NCBI GenBank assembly: GCA_017625405.1
Contig: JAGALB010000043.1
Coordinates: 1-64,000, forward strand
Direction of reading: 5' to 3'
DNA from: Ruminiclostridium sp.
Lineage (GTDB): Bacteria; Bacillota; Clostridia; Oscillospirales; Ruminococcaceae
Length of the DNA stretch: 64,000 nucleotides
Part shown: one piece after another, positions 32,754 to 41,809 of the stretch
How positions within the stretch are numbered: position 1 is the first letter of the stretch
How the letters are laid out: each line of letters starts with the position of its first letter
Notes under the pieces: generated by a model
Databases searched by the model: none
What the model was told of the DNA's origin: nothing
Seen by the model: only the letters and a program-made list of their open reading frames with translations
Translations under genes and position numbers: made by a program

Positions 32754-33161
32754 ATGAAAACAGCAGTAATTTACTGGAGTGGTACAGGCAATACAGAACA
32801 GATGGCAGGTGCGGTGGCTGAAGGGGCAGGTGCTGAGCTTTTCAGTGTTTCGGAATTCAGCGGTAATATTGCGGATTATGACAGAATTGCATTCGGTTGT
32901 CCGTCTATGGGTGATGAAGTTCTTGAAGAAAGCGAGTTTGAACCGTTCTTTACATCTGTTGAAGATCAGCTTTCCGGAAAGAAAATTGCGCTTTTCGGTT
33001 CATATGGCTGGGGTGACGGCAAGTGGATGAGAGACTGGAAAGAAAGAGCGGAAGCGGCAGGCGCAGAAATTGTAAATGACGAAGGGCTTATCATCAATGA
33101 CGCTCCCGATGCGACTGGTCTGGCAAGCTGCAAGGCGCTTGGAGAAGCGCTTATCAGTTAA
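32754..33161 (+). CDS. Flavodoxin (short chain)
   Basis: Flavodoxin is an FMN electron carrier that replaces ferredoxin when iron is scarce. The 135-residue protein has the phosphate loop YWSGTGNTEQMA, the first ring loop around GCPSMGDEVLEE and a second around GSYGWGDGKWMRDW, all characteristic of short-chain flavodoxin. It lies in one operon with DUF3793 behind a metal-box-like operator pair. This agrees with induction under iron limitation. Confidence 0.95.
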   Translation: MKTAVIYWSGTGNTEQMAGAVAEGAGAELFSVSEFSGNIADYDRIAFGCPSMGDEVLEESEFEPFFTSVEDQLSGKKIALFGSYGWGDGKWMRDWKERAEAAGAEIVNDEGLIINDAPDATGLASCKALGEALIS

Positions 33162-33174
33162 GCAGTTTTACTAA

Positions 33175-33202
33175 AGATATGCTGTTATATAGCGGCATAT
33201 CT
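33175..33202 (+). terminator. Possible terminator after flavodoxin
   Basis: AGATATGC and GCATATCT form an 8-bp stem 13 bp after the stop codon, without a clear T-run. It is a weak candidate. Confidence 0.35.
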
Positions 33203-33348
33203 ACTCCTTCAGATATTTTGCGGGGTGCGTCGGTTTATATCGGCGCATTCTGCATTATTGACTAAAATGCTGAATCGTGATTAAATAAGTAAAAAGTATA
33301 ATTGGGGTGCTGTAATGAATTACATTTGCGAGGAAAATTTTGAATATC

Positions 33349-33456
33349 ATGAATTTGTGGAATGAAATTGAAAAGAATACCGGAACAATGTATGACCCTG
33401 TCATTGCCAGGGCTGCGCTTGATAACTGGGAAACAATGATTGAGCAATATAAATAA
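33349..33456 (+). pseudogene. Remnant of a gene 3' end (HD-phosphodiesterase-like tail)
   Basis: An open frame of 35 residues from ATG 33349 to TAA 33454-33456 reads like the C-terminus of a larger enzyme. The stretch NTGTMYDPVIARAALDNWE resembles the G-T-x-F-D-P tail motif of HD-GYP/HD-domain response regulators. The upstream part is missing and there is no ribosome site, so a decayed gene is likely. A genuine small gene cannot be excluded. Confidence 0.4.
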
Positions 33457-33472
33457 GTAAATCCCTTGTGAT

Positions 33473-33690
33473 TAAGGCGTGCCGCCTTTGGCAATTCCTG
33501 CCTTTTGAAATATTCTGCTCTATCGAAATGGCAGAACGGCAGGAGACACAATGCTGCTTTACCGCACCCACGCTAAGGCGAGCCGCCTTTGGCAATTCCT
33601 GCCCTTTAAATATTCTGCTCTATCGGAACAGGCAACGGCAGGGGTAGGCAATGCTGTTTTATGGTGCCCATGCTAAGGCGAGCCGCACTT
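33473..33690. repeat. Tandem ~100-bp non-coding repeats
   Basis: A unit beginning TAAGGCGTGCCGCCTTTGGC at 33473 recurs at 33574, and a third partial copy starts at 33674, so the period is about 100-101 bp. Both full copies keep an inner pairing CCTGCC...GGCAGG despite base changes around it, pointing to a conserved fold. Nothing in it codes for a likely protein. It lies between the gene remnant and the terminator of the ABC permease gene. Confidence 0.7.
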
Positions 33691-33702
33691 TCATAAGAAA
33701 TA

Positions 33703-33735
33703 ATTAATCCCGCCGTTTAAAAACGGCGGGATTAA
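33703..33735 (-). terminator. Terminator of the NatAB-like operon
   Basis: TTAATCCCGCCGTTT / AAACGGCGGGATTAA is a strong stem with T-rich tails. On the minus strand it lies after the permease stop. Confidence 0.8.
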
Positions 33736-33773
33736 AAACTTTTATACAGCGAATGTGCTGAGTTTACAGAGGT

Positions 33774-35177
33774 TTATTTGCTTTCTGTTTTCTTTTTGTT
33801 TTCAGACATTTTAAGCATATCGGAAAGCTTCAGTCTGTCGCCTGTATGGAGAATGATATGCTCGTAAACCTTTGCAACAATCAGCGCAAGTGCAATTACA
33901 CATGCGAGGAGTATTGCCAGGGCAATTATTACTTCAACAAGCGTCATCTGACCCAGCATATATGCTGAAGGCAGACAGAAGGGTGAAGAAATAGGGATAT
34001 ATCTTGCGATTATTGCAATAGGGTTGCTTTCGCCGTCAGTATTGCCGATCTGAGGCATATATGCGAGGTAGAAACCGAGAACGCCGATAATACTCATGGG
34101 CTGAATAGCGGCTGAAAGGTCTTCCATTTTGCTGATGCTTGCACCTGCAAGACCTGCGATAAGCGCATATACAAGGAAGCCTAAGATGAATGTGATTATA
34201 AGGATTACCAGTGTACCGATGTTTACAGAGGAGAATGCGCTCATAATGTCGTTGATGACATTCTGTGCTTCAATACCCACACCTGATTCACTTACAGCGG
34301 AAACAATATCATCAATCTTTGCAAAGATACCGAAGGGCATTGATGCGAGGAATCCCACAGCGCCTGCGGCAACGAAAATGAGGAACTGCATGAGGGAAAC
34401 GCTGCACATTGCAAGTATCTTGCCGATAATGATGGAAAGCGGGCTTACGGAAGTAAGCAGGTATTCCATAATTCGTGAAGATTTTTCAATAGCAATGGAC
34501 TGTGCCACCATCTGGCTGTAAGAGAAGATAAAGATGAACAGGATAAGCGAAGCAATCATAGGAACAAGCATGTTCACAAGCTCATCAACCAGAGAAACAG
34601 GTTCATCGCCGGCCTGTAAAAGGGAAGTAGAAACACCCTTCACAACGGTGGACATCTGGTCTGCGTTAAGACCAAGAGAAGAGAGATACTGAATATCAAG
34701 CTGTGTAGACATGAGATTCAGTACAGAATTGCAGTCGCTCTCATCAATAGTAGAATTAGTACCTGAATAATAGGAGTCAATTGAAAGATAACCATCAGTC
34801 ATGGTAATATGCGCAAGCATTGCGTTTTCAGTAGTTTCAGCCAGCTCATTGATTTTGGCTTCAACTGCTGAGGAATCTATTTTTTCAGGTGTGATACCCA
34901 TTGTAGCTGTGGTAAATGTAAATTTCAGGTCAAGGGGTGTTTCATTTGCGATATAGAGTTTTTCAACTGTGAAAGCCTCAGTATCGCCTTCAAGGGTATC
35001 TTCGATTTTTGTAAGTTCATCTTCAAGGAGTATTGCAGGAAGAATATTTACCGTAGCGGCAATAAGTGCAACGATAATAGCAATGACCGTAGTGCTTATA
35101 ATGAAGCTTTTTGTTTTTATCTGCTGTAAAAAGGTAAAGGCAAATATATTTTTCCATCCCTTAGTTTTCATTTGCAC
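33774..35177 (-). CDS. ABC exporter permease, NatB/ABC-2 type
   Basis: The 467-residue membrane protein has one N-terminal helix (about 27-50), a large extracytoplasmic loop (about 55-205) and then five to six helices typical of the ABC-2/NatB group. Its start overlaps the end of the ATPase gene by 17 bp, so the two form one transporter. NatAB of Bacillus exports sodium; other members export peptides or antibiotics. The substrate here is unknown. The C-terminus is Lys-rich. Confidence 0.87.
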   Translation of the reverse strand: MQMKTKGWKNIFAFTFLQQIKTKSFIISTTVIAIIVALIAATVNILPAILLEDELTKIEDTLEGDTEAFTVEKLYIANETPLDLKFTFTTATMGITPEKIDSSAVEAKINELAETTENAMLAHITMTDGYLSIDSYYSGTNSTIDESDCNSVLNLMSTQLDIQYLSSLGLNADQMSTVVKGVSTSLLQAGDEPVSLVDELVNMLVPMIASLILFIFIFSYSQMVAQSIAIEKSSRIMEYLLTSVSPLSIIIGKILAMCSVSLMQFLIFVAAGAVGFLASMPFGIFAKIDDIVSAVSESGVGIEAQNVINDIMSAFSSVNIGTLVILIITFILGFLVYALIAGLAGASISKMEDLSAAIQPMSIIGVLGFYLAYMPQIGNTDGESNPIAIIARYIPISSPFCLPSAYMLGQMTLVEVIIALAILLACVIALALIVAKVYEHIILHTGDRLKLSDMLKMSENKKKTESK

Positions 35178-36090
35178 CGACCTCGCTTTCTGTTACTGCG
35201 TCGCCGCCGCATTTTTCAACAAAGAGTTCGTGAAGAGAAGGCTCTCTTAAATCGAATGTTACAACGTTTATGTTCTTTTCCAGCATCTTCTTCAGTAATT
35301 CCTGTGCCTGAGCTTCGTTGTTTACCTTGAAGTCTGTACCGTTGGGAGTATGCTGAACAACAGTAAGTCCGCATTCTTCGGCAATATCCAGAAACTCGCT
35401 GTCAGCCTTTACGGAAAGGTTTACTCTGCCGTAGGATTTCTTGATTTCGTTGAGATTGCCCTGAAGCACTACCTCGCCTCTGTGTAAGAGAACAAGGTCC
35501 TCGCAGAATTCTTCGATTGTCTGCATCTGGTGGCTGGACATGATGATGTACTTGCCCAGGTCACGCTGTTCTCGGATAATATCCTTGAATAAGTCAGCGT
35601 TTACAGGGTCAAGACCGCTGAGTGGTTCATCAAGGATAAGCATTTCGGGATTACCGATAAGTGCTGCTGCAAGCTGCACCTTCTGCTGATTACCCTTTGA
35701 AAGCTGTTCCGCATTCTTCTTGCGGTATTCATTGATTTTCAGACGGTCGAAAAGATAGTCGATTGATTGCTTCGCCTCACTTTTCTTCAGTCCCTTGAGC
35801 GATGCAAAATAATACATCTGTTCAAGCACGTTGTACTTGGGGTAAAGACCTCTTTCCTCCGAAAGATAACCGATATTTTCCTCAAGTACGTTTAATTCTC
35901 TCCCTTTCCAGAGAACTGTTCCGCTGTCCTTTTTCAGCATATTCAGAATCATTCTGATGGATGTGCTTTTACCTGCACCGTTTGTGCCGAGAAAAGCAAA
36001 TACACCGGGTTTTGTAAGCTCAAAGGATAAATCCTTTACAGCTACGTGACCGTTGAATGACTTTGAAAGGTTCTGAACTGTAAGCGACAT
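35161..36090 (-). CDS. ABC exporter ATP-binding protein, NatA type
   Basis: The 309-residue ATPase has Walker A GTNGAGKST, signature LSKGNQQK, Walker B EMLILDEPLSGLDPVN and the H-loop SSHQMQ. A C-terminal DUF4162-like extension (about 215-305) is common in NatA-type exporters. It energises the overlapping permease for export. Confidence 0.92.
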   Translation of the reverse strand: MSLTVQNLSKSFNGHVAVKDLSFELTKPGVFAFLGTNGAGKSTSIRMILNMLKKDSGTVLWKGRELNVLEENIGYLSEERGLYPKYNVLEQMYYFASLKGLKKSEAKQSIDYLFDRLKINEYRKKNAEQLSKGNQQKVQLAAALIGNPEMLILDEPLSGLDPVNADLFKDIIREQRDLGKYIIMSSHQMQTIEEFCEDLVLLHRGEVVLQGNLNEIKKSYGRVNLSVKADSEFLDIAEECGLTVVQHTPNGTDFKVNNEAQAQELLKKMLEKNINVVTFDLREPSLHELFVEKCGGDAVTESEVGANEN

Positions 36091-36189
36091 ACGTAAATCA
36101 TTCCTTTCTGTCTGTAAATTTTATTTACTTAATTATATCAGTGTGTTGTTGATTTGTCAATAGATTTTTAAGAAAAATGTAAATTATTT

Positions 36190-36951
36190 TTACATTCTGA
36201 TTTTTGTGATATTGTTACATTTTCCGTTTTTCTTGTCAATATCAAGAACAACACCGTTTATCATGATATCTCCGTCGGGGTAGGTGTGCTTCTGCGGATA
36301 ATAGGAAGTAAGCCTTGAAATGATAACATCCTTGTCTACGCCGAGAACAGAGCGTTTTACGCCTGTCATTCCCACATCGGTGATATATGCGGTATGACCG
36401 CCGAGAATTTCGTCATCATTGGTCTGTACATGTGTATGAGTACCAAGTACAGCGGAAACTCTGCCTTCAAGATAGTATCCCATTGCTTTTTTCTCGGAGG
36501 TTGCTTCTGCGTGAAAATCCACGATAATATTGGGTGTGTCAATTTCCTTCAGGATTTTATCAATGCAGAAAAAGGGATTGTCGCAGCTGTCCATATAAGC
36601 CATACCCATGAGGTTGATAACGGCAACCCTTGTGCTTCCCATATCGGCAACGCACCAGCCCTTGCCCACAGTATCGCCGAAGTTGGCAGGGCGTATAATA
36701 ACACTGCTTTCTTCGTACATATCGTTCATTTCACGTCTGCGGAAGCAATGATTGCCTGTTGTGATAATATCAGCACCACCGTTAAGCAGCAGGTTTGCCG
36801 AAAATGGTGTAATACCGTTTCCGTCTGCTGAATTTTCTCCGTTTACAATGGTAAGATCAATTTCATGCTCACGTTTGATTTTAGGAAGCTTTGAGCCGAG
36901 ATATTCACAGCTGTTCTGTCCTACAACGTCACCTATAAATAGAATTTTCAA
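36190..36951 (-). CDS. ymdB: YmdB-family metallophosphoesterase
   Basis: YmdB-type enzymes hydrolyse 2',3'-cyclic nucleotides and affect biofilm and motility decisions in Bacillus. I place the start at TTG 36951 after GGGGTGA, so the protein begins MKILFIGDVVGQNSCEYLG, the family start. Metal ligands appear in GDVVG, NGENSADGNG, TGNHCF, DFHAEATSEK and GTHTHVQTND. It stands between purA and the NatAB-like genes. The terminator after purA precedes it. Confidence 0.93.
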   Translation of the reverse strand: MKILFIGDVVGQNSCEYLGSKLPKIKREHEIDLTIVNGENSADGNGITPFSANLLLNGGADIITTGNHCFRRREMNDMYEESSVIIRPANFGDTVGKGWCVADMGSTRVAVINLMGMAYMDSCDNPFFCIDKILKEIDTPNIIVDFHAEATSEKKAMGYYLEGRVSAVLGTHTHVQTNDDEILGGHTAYITDVGMTGVKRSVLGVDKDVIISRLTSYYPQKHTYPDGDIMINGVVLDIDKKNGKCNNITKIRM

Positions 36952-36974
36952 AAAATCACCCCGTCTGATTATCA

Positions 36975-37004
36975 AAAAAGGGACATATCAAATGTCCCTT
37001 TTAC
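36975..37004 (-). terminator. Terminator of purA
   Basis: AAAAGGGACAT / ATGTCCCTTTT is followed on the minus strand by a T-run, between the purA stop and the ymdB start. Confidence 0.8.
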
Positions 37005-37011
37005 TTTTCAG

Positions 37012-38286
37012 TTATCTTTCAAGAATCTGGCTTCTGTCAGGACCGATGCCGACCATAGCAATCTTACATTCGCAAAGCTCTTCAAGCTTTAAGATGTAGT
37101 CCTTGCAGATCTGAGGAAGCTCATCAAAGCTCTTGCAGTTTGAGATATCCTCGTCAAAGCCCTTGAATTCTTCATATACAGGCTCGCAGTCTGCAAGCTC
37201 CTCAAGTGAAGCGGGGAAGTCCTTTAAGATTGTACCGTCTGCCTTCTTGTAAGCAACACAGATCTTCAGGTCGCCGATACCGCTTAAAGTATCAAGCTTG
37301 TTGATAGCAAGCTTGGAAAGACCGTTTACACGTACGGAGTGACGTACGATAACTGCGTCGAACCAGCCTGTTCTTCTGGGTCTGCCTGTTGTTGTACCGA
37401 ACTCGCCGCCCTTGTTGCGGATAAGTTCGCCTGTTTCGTTTTCAAGCTCTGTAGGGAAGGGACCCTTGCCTACACGTGTTGTATATGCCTTGGCAACACC
37501 GATAATGTCATTGATCATCATAGGGCCTACGCCTGTACCAACGCACACACCTGCGGAGAGGGGGTGAGAAGATGTAACATAGGGGTAAGTACCGAAGTCG
37601 ATGTCAAGGAGAGTAGCCTGAGCACCCTCGAACATGATCTGCTTACCTGCCTTGGCAGCGTTGTATACGATAACGGATACATCGTCAACGTAGGGCTTGA
37701 GACGCTTGCCGTATTCTGTGTATTCCTTGATGATAGCTTCGATATCGTGAGCTTCACCGCCGTATACTTCTGTAATAATCTTATTCTTGAGCATTCCTGT
37801 GCTTCTTGCCTTTTCAGCAAAGATTTCAGGATTGATTAAATCATATACTCTGATACCGCAGCGTTCATACTTATCCATATAAGTAGGACCGATACCTCTC
37901 TTTGTAGTACCGATATCGCTGTTGCCTCTGAACTGTTCGGATAAACCGTCGAGAGTGATGTGCCAGGGCATTACAACGTGTGCTCTGGGGTCAATTTTAA
38001 GGTTTGCAAAGGAAACTCCTCTTGCGCCTAAAGAATCAAGCTCTCCGATAAAATCCTTGGGGTCGAGCACTACGCCTGCACCGATAAGGCAGAGTGTGTC
38101 CTTATAAAGAATACCTGAGGGGATAAGATGAAGCTTATAGGTTTCACCATTGTTTACTACTGTGTGACCTGCGTTGTTTCCGCCCTGTGAACGTACTACA
38201 ACATCTGCTCTTGAAGCGATGATGTCAATGATTTTACCCTTGCCTTCGTCGCCCCACTGGGTACCAACTACTATACTTGCCGGCAT
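37012..38286 (-). CDS. purA: Adenylosuccinate synthetase
   Basis: PurA joins IMP and aspartate using GTP to give adenylosuccinate, the first step to AMP. The 424-residue protein has the GTP loop GTQWGDEGKGK, the catalytic Asp and His in this region (DEGKGK, NNAGHTV), IMP-binding segments (GTTKRGIGPTYMDK) and the C-terminal guanine-binding region (VGIGPDRSQ). I take ATG 38286, giving MPASIVVGTQWGDEG; an ATG at 38298 touches the AAGGA box and is less likely. It is transcribed alone with its own terminator. Confidence 0.97.
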   Translation of the reverse strand: MPASIVVGTQWGDEGKGKIIDIIASRADVVVRSQGGNNAGHTVVNNGETYKLHLIPSGILYKDTLCLIGAGVVLDPKDFIGELDSLGARGVSFANLKIDPRAHVVMPWHITLDGLSEQFRGNSDIGTTKRGIGPTYMDKYERCGIRVYDLINPEIFAEKARSTGMLKNKIITEVYGGEAHDIEAIIKEYTEYGKRLKPYVDDVSVIVYNAAKAGKQIMFEGAQATLLDIDFGTYPYVTSSHPLSAGVCVGTGVGPMMINDIIGVAKAYTTRVGKGPFPTELENETGELIRNKGGEFGTTTGRPRRTGWFDAVIVRHSVRVNGLSKLAINKLDTLSGIGDLKICVAYKKADGTILKDFPASLEELADCEPVYEEFKGFDEDISNCKSFDELPQICKDYILKLEELCECKIAMVGIGPDRSQILER

Positions 38287-38323
38287 TGCTGTTACCATTC
38301 CTTTCTTTGTTCAGGTTCACGCA

Positions 38324-38340
38324 CCCATATAGTCTATGGG
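38324..38340. promoter_or_regulatory. Palindrome in the purA leader
   Basis: CCCATA-N5-TATGGG (38324-38329 and 38335-38340) lies about 40 bp upstream of the purA start, within the leader. It may be an operator or an RNA hairpin. I do not recognise the motif. Confidence 0.4.
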
Positions 38341-38424
38341 CACAGACCTTAACTATTATATCAGAAAAAATCTGTTATTGCAAGCTATTTTGAGTATTTT
38401 TTTAAAAAAGTTGAAGAAAAATTA

Positions 38425-41400
38425 TCAGGCTTCAGGTATACCACCATCGCTCCACGAGTCAACGCCTGTGGTTGTTTCCGTCGGCTGACTTTCAGGAACA
38501 GCCGTATCCGAAGGCGCAGAGGTATTCTCTGAATCTGCGGGTGCATCATTCCATGACGGACTTTCCGTATCGGAAGCTGTATCGCTTGTATCTTCCGCAG
38601 GAAGTGTCGTGTCGGTAGTATCTGAAACGGATTCTGAACCTGTGCTTTCTTCCGGAACTGTCGTTTCTTCGGGAGCCGTTGCTTCCTCAGCAGTTGTTTC
38701 TTCCGGCTCATCAGCGGGTACGTCTACGTTTGTTGAGCCGTCCGAAGCGTATGAAATACTGCTTCGTGACAGATAGCTCTTTACACCGCTTACGATTGCA
38801 TTGGCAATACCTTTCTGATGCGAAGAGGAAGCCATAGCCATAGCGTCCTCAATATTGTCAACAAAGCCGACTTCAATCAGAACTGACGGGAAATCCTGCT
38901 GTAAGGTTACATGATAATAGCTGTATTTTGCGCCTCTGTTCTTATTTGCACCGTCGGAGTATACATTATTTGTGAAATAAGATGATAGACTGCTTGAAAT
39001 CGAAGCCGCAAGAGGCTGAGAATAGGAGGTGAAGTAATATACCTCAGTACCCTTGGCAACACCAGACGAGCTGCCGTAAGCTTTATTGGCATGAATCGAC
39101 AGATACAGGTCGCAGCCATACTGTCGTGCATAGATAGGTCTTTCCTTAGTAAGGTAGAATTTGCTTTCAGTCTTAAGACGTACTACATTTGCGCCCGCTT
39201 CTTCAAAGGCGGTCGCAAGTTTCTTTGAAATCGGAACTACAACCTCCTGTTCCACAACTTCACCTATACCGCCGGGGTCGATTGAAGTAGCGGTTTTTCC
39301 GTAACCATGGCCGGGATCAATAACGACGGTCATACCTTTCAGGGAGTTTGTAGGTACACCGAATGAAAGCATAAGATCTCCGTCGCTGTTGTAGTAGGAG
39401 CCGTGTCCTGCATAAACTCCGGGTTGTCTGAGGGTAAGCAGCAGACGGAATTTTGTACCGTTATCCTCTGTAACGGTATCCCATTTACCTGCGCTGAATA
39501 CCATATTGTTTTCAAAGGAGGGGAGTTTTGTAACGCTGGTTACATTTTCAAAAACAATAGCAACATGTGTAGCGGTAAAAGAAGTAAGATTATAGTCTCC
39601 GTCCCATGCTGTATAATAATCATTTCCGACCAGCCTGATGTTGAAGCTGGTTTTGTAGTCCATGTTGATTTTTATGTAGCTCTTACCGTTTGATGTGCCG
39701 ATTGCCTTTACAAGCAGGGCGTTCTTCTCAATACCATGACCATCTGCGAGCGATGAAGAACTTGTAGGAATACGCTTACCTGATTCAGTCAGATAGTAGT
39801 TGCCTGAAGTGGATTTGTAAGGCTCTATTGTGCCTGCAGGAAGCTGCGAGAATATGGGCGACTGGATATCATCGGCAGTTTTTCCGTCATAAACGATTGT
39901 ATAGTCGGAATTTGTTTTTACATAGGTTACGCTGTCGGATTCCTTATAAATGGATTTGAGAGTACCGATTACTTCACCTGTGCCTACACTGTTTGCATCA
40001 AACATCTGTGCCTGATGCTCGATAACAGGCTCAGGTTCTGCATTTACAATAACCGAAGCGCCCATAACCTCCATGCTGTAACCGCTGTTGGAGCCGTAAA
40101 TCTTGATGTTGCCCAGATTCTGCTCCTGACCGATTATACCCTGGGGAACAGTGTATGTTCCCTTATAGCGAACATAGGATGAGTTTGCGTCATCTTCGTC
40201 TTCGTTTGTCTTGCCTTCGCTTTCCTTCATAGGAACCTTCTGTCCGTTTATCATACCGTAGATGTCCGAACCCTTATAGGCCATAACCGAAAGATTGATT
40301 TTCGTACCGCCGTCAACCTGAAGCTTCTTGCCTTCGGAAATAGAGGCGGTTATGGATTTCATAACAACGATTTTGCGTTCAATCTTATAGGTAATGGTTT
40401 TTGATTTATGAGTGAAAGTAAATGTGTTTACGCCGACTTTAAGATCTTTGGTGAAATAGAAGTTACCAGCGTCGTTGAGCTTGATGGGAGAGTTGTTGAA
40501 GTAAACAGGGAAGTTGCTGTCAAAGCTTCCCATGAAAGTAACGCTGGGTTCGCTTGTGGTAAAGCTCTGCTTTACGGGTGACTGCATTCTGAGATCGTCA
40601 AACAGGGATTCCTCGTTGATCTGTTCATTGAAATAAGAGGTGAGAGTAGAGGTTGTTCCCATGGGGTTCTGCATAAGGCGTTCGTAGGAATTGAACACAC
40701 TGCCGTTGTAGCTGTCAAGCTTCTTTGCAACAGTAAGCTGTCTTAAAAGCTGATCCTCTGCACCCCAGCCTGCGCTTGTTGTTCCTATCTTTTCGTTATA
40801 ATGAACAATATACATAGGCATATCGTAATCGGAGGTAAGGTCGCCCCACCAGCCTGTTACGGTTTCAAAGGGAAGTGTGCCGTCTGTAAGAGAGCCGTAG
40901 GCTCTGAGCATTGCGAAATCCACATAACTGTTTTCGATAAAGCTCTTTGTATCCGAATATCCGTCGTAATACGCCTGAACACTGTCTTCAGTTTCGCTTC
41001 CGTCAGGATTTGTGGAAGAATTTGCCCACATATCGTTTATCATAAAGCCTACTGCGATAGAATTGTTTGTCATGTGGACAATGTCCGAAGCTGTGCTGAA
41101 AAGCTGGTCTGCGGTATCATAAAGCCAGTTTGTATATCCGATTCCTGAGCCGTCATCTATGTATTCGCCGAAAGTTTCTGTATTTCTGCGGATATAGTAA
41201 TCATCAAGGATTATACCGTCGCAGGGATATTTTATAGCGAAACGGTGTACCTTTGAAATCAGTGTATCAATCTGCTTTGTGCCGTCCTTGCAGTCAGCCA
41301 GCAGATGGCTTATATCCATTACAACATAGGGAGAAACACCATAATTGTACGCCGTGCTTACTGCAATGGCTGTTGGGTCAAAGACCTCGGAATCTTCGTT

Positions 41401-41790
41401 CACATCCACGCTGTAATATGCACGGTCTTCGTATACGGTATTGATAATAACTGTATTGAGACCTATATCGGCAAAGTTGGAGAAGATATCCTCAAGTTCT
41501 GCCGTAACAACAGCAGTATCCTGCTCGCCCAGACAATAGTCAACACCGGGAGTAATAACCGCAGCTCTCATATTATCGGGCAGGGTGAACATAAACTGAA
41601 AATCTTCGCTTTCCGATAAAGCGCCGCTGTCGCTTTCCTGCTCCTCTGTGACATTTTCTTCAGTTACCGCATTTTCCTCTGTTACATCAGGCTGTTCCTC
41701 GGCATAAGCCTGCGGAATAAGCTCCGGTGCTGCGGCAGCAATTACCGCACAGGCGCAGAAAATCGCAGTAATCCTTTTAAAAATTCCCAT
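38425..41790 (-). CDS. Secreted multidomain protein: GHL10-like barrel plus N-acetylmuramoyl-L-alanine amidase
   Basis: The 1121-residue protein has a signal peptide (about 1-30). A barrel domain of the GHL10/DUF187 kind follows (about 70-385, with VVMDISHL, CDGIILDDYYI and VDFAMLRAYGS). A beta-rich middle (about 400-800) includes an SH3-like and Ig-like region. The Amidase_3 domain (about 817-1010) has zinc ligands His (IDPGHG), Glu (EVVEQEVV) and His (LSIHANKA) and the catalytic Glu (VLIEVGFVD). The C-terminal 100 residues are Thr/Ser/Glu/Pro-rich and probably unstructured. No cell-wall anchor is seen. It is probably a wall hydrolase that cuts both glycan and peptide parts. It lies 20 bp after the related GHL10 lipoprotein gene. 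Confidence 0.85.
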   Translation of the reverse strand: MGIFKRITAIFCACAVIAAAAPELIPQAYAEEQPDVTEENAVTEENVTEEQESDSGALSESEDFQFMFTLPDNMRAAVITPGVDYCLGEQDTAVVTAELEDIFSNFADIGLNTVIINTVYEDRAYYSVDVNEDSEVFDPTAIAVSTAYNYGVSPYVVMDISHLLADCKDGTKQIDTLISKVHRFAIKYPCDGIILDDYYIRRNTETFGEYIDDGSGIGYTNWLYDTADQLFSTASDIVHMTNNSIAVGFMINDMWANSSTNPDGSETEDSVQAYYDGYSDTKSFIENSYVDFAMLRAYGSLTDGTLPFETVTGWWGDLTSDYDMPMYIVHYNEKIGTTSAGWGAEDQLLRQLTVAKKLDSYNGSVFNSYERLMQNPMGTTSTLTSYFNEQINEESLFDDLRMQSPVKQSFTTSEPSVTFMGSFDSNFPVYFNNSPIKLNDAGNFYFTKDLKVGVNTFTFTHKSKTITYKIERKIVVMKSITASISEGKKLQVDGGTKINLSVMAYKGSDIYGMINGQKVPMKESEGKTNEDEDDANSSYVRYKGTYTVPQGIIGQEQNLGNIKIYGSNSGYSMEVMGASVIVNAEPEPVIEHQAQMFDANSVGTGEVIGTLKSIYKESDSVTYVKTNSDYTIVYDGKTADDIQSPIFSQLPAGTIEPYKSTSGNYYLTESGKRIPTSSSSLADGHGIEKNALLVKAIGTSNGKSYIKINMDYKTSFNIRLVGNDYYTAWDGDYNLTSFTATHVAIVFENVTSVTKLPSFENNMVFSAGKWDTVTEDNGTKFRLLLTLRQPGVYAGHGSYYNSDGDLMLSFGVPTNSLKGMTVVIDPGHGYGKTATSIDPGGIGEVVEQEVVVPISKKLATAFEEAGANVVRLKTESKFYLTKERPIYARQYGCDLYLSIHANKAYGSSSGVAKGTEVYYFTSYSQPLAASISSSLSSYFTNNVYSDGANKNRGAKYSYYHVTLQQDFPSVLIEVGFVDNIEDAMAMASSSHQKGIANAIVSGVKSYLSRSSISYASDGSTNVDVPADEPEETTAEEATAPEETTVPEESTGSESVSDTTDTTLPAEDTSDTASDTESPSWNDAPADSENTSAPSDTAVPESQPTETTTGVDSWSDGGIPEA

Positions 41791-41809
41791 ATAATGTTAA
41801 AAATCCTTT

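Noticed and set aside
33473..33690. CRISPR array
   Set aside because: The repeat period is about 100 bp with conserved sequence throughout, with no short repeat/unique spacer pattern and no cas genes.
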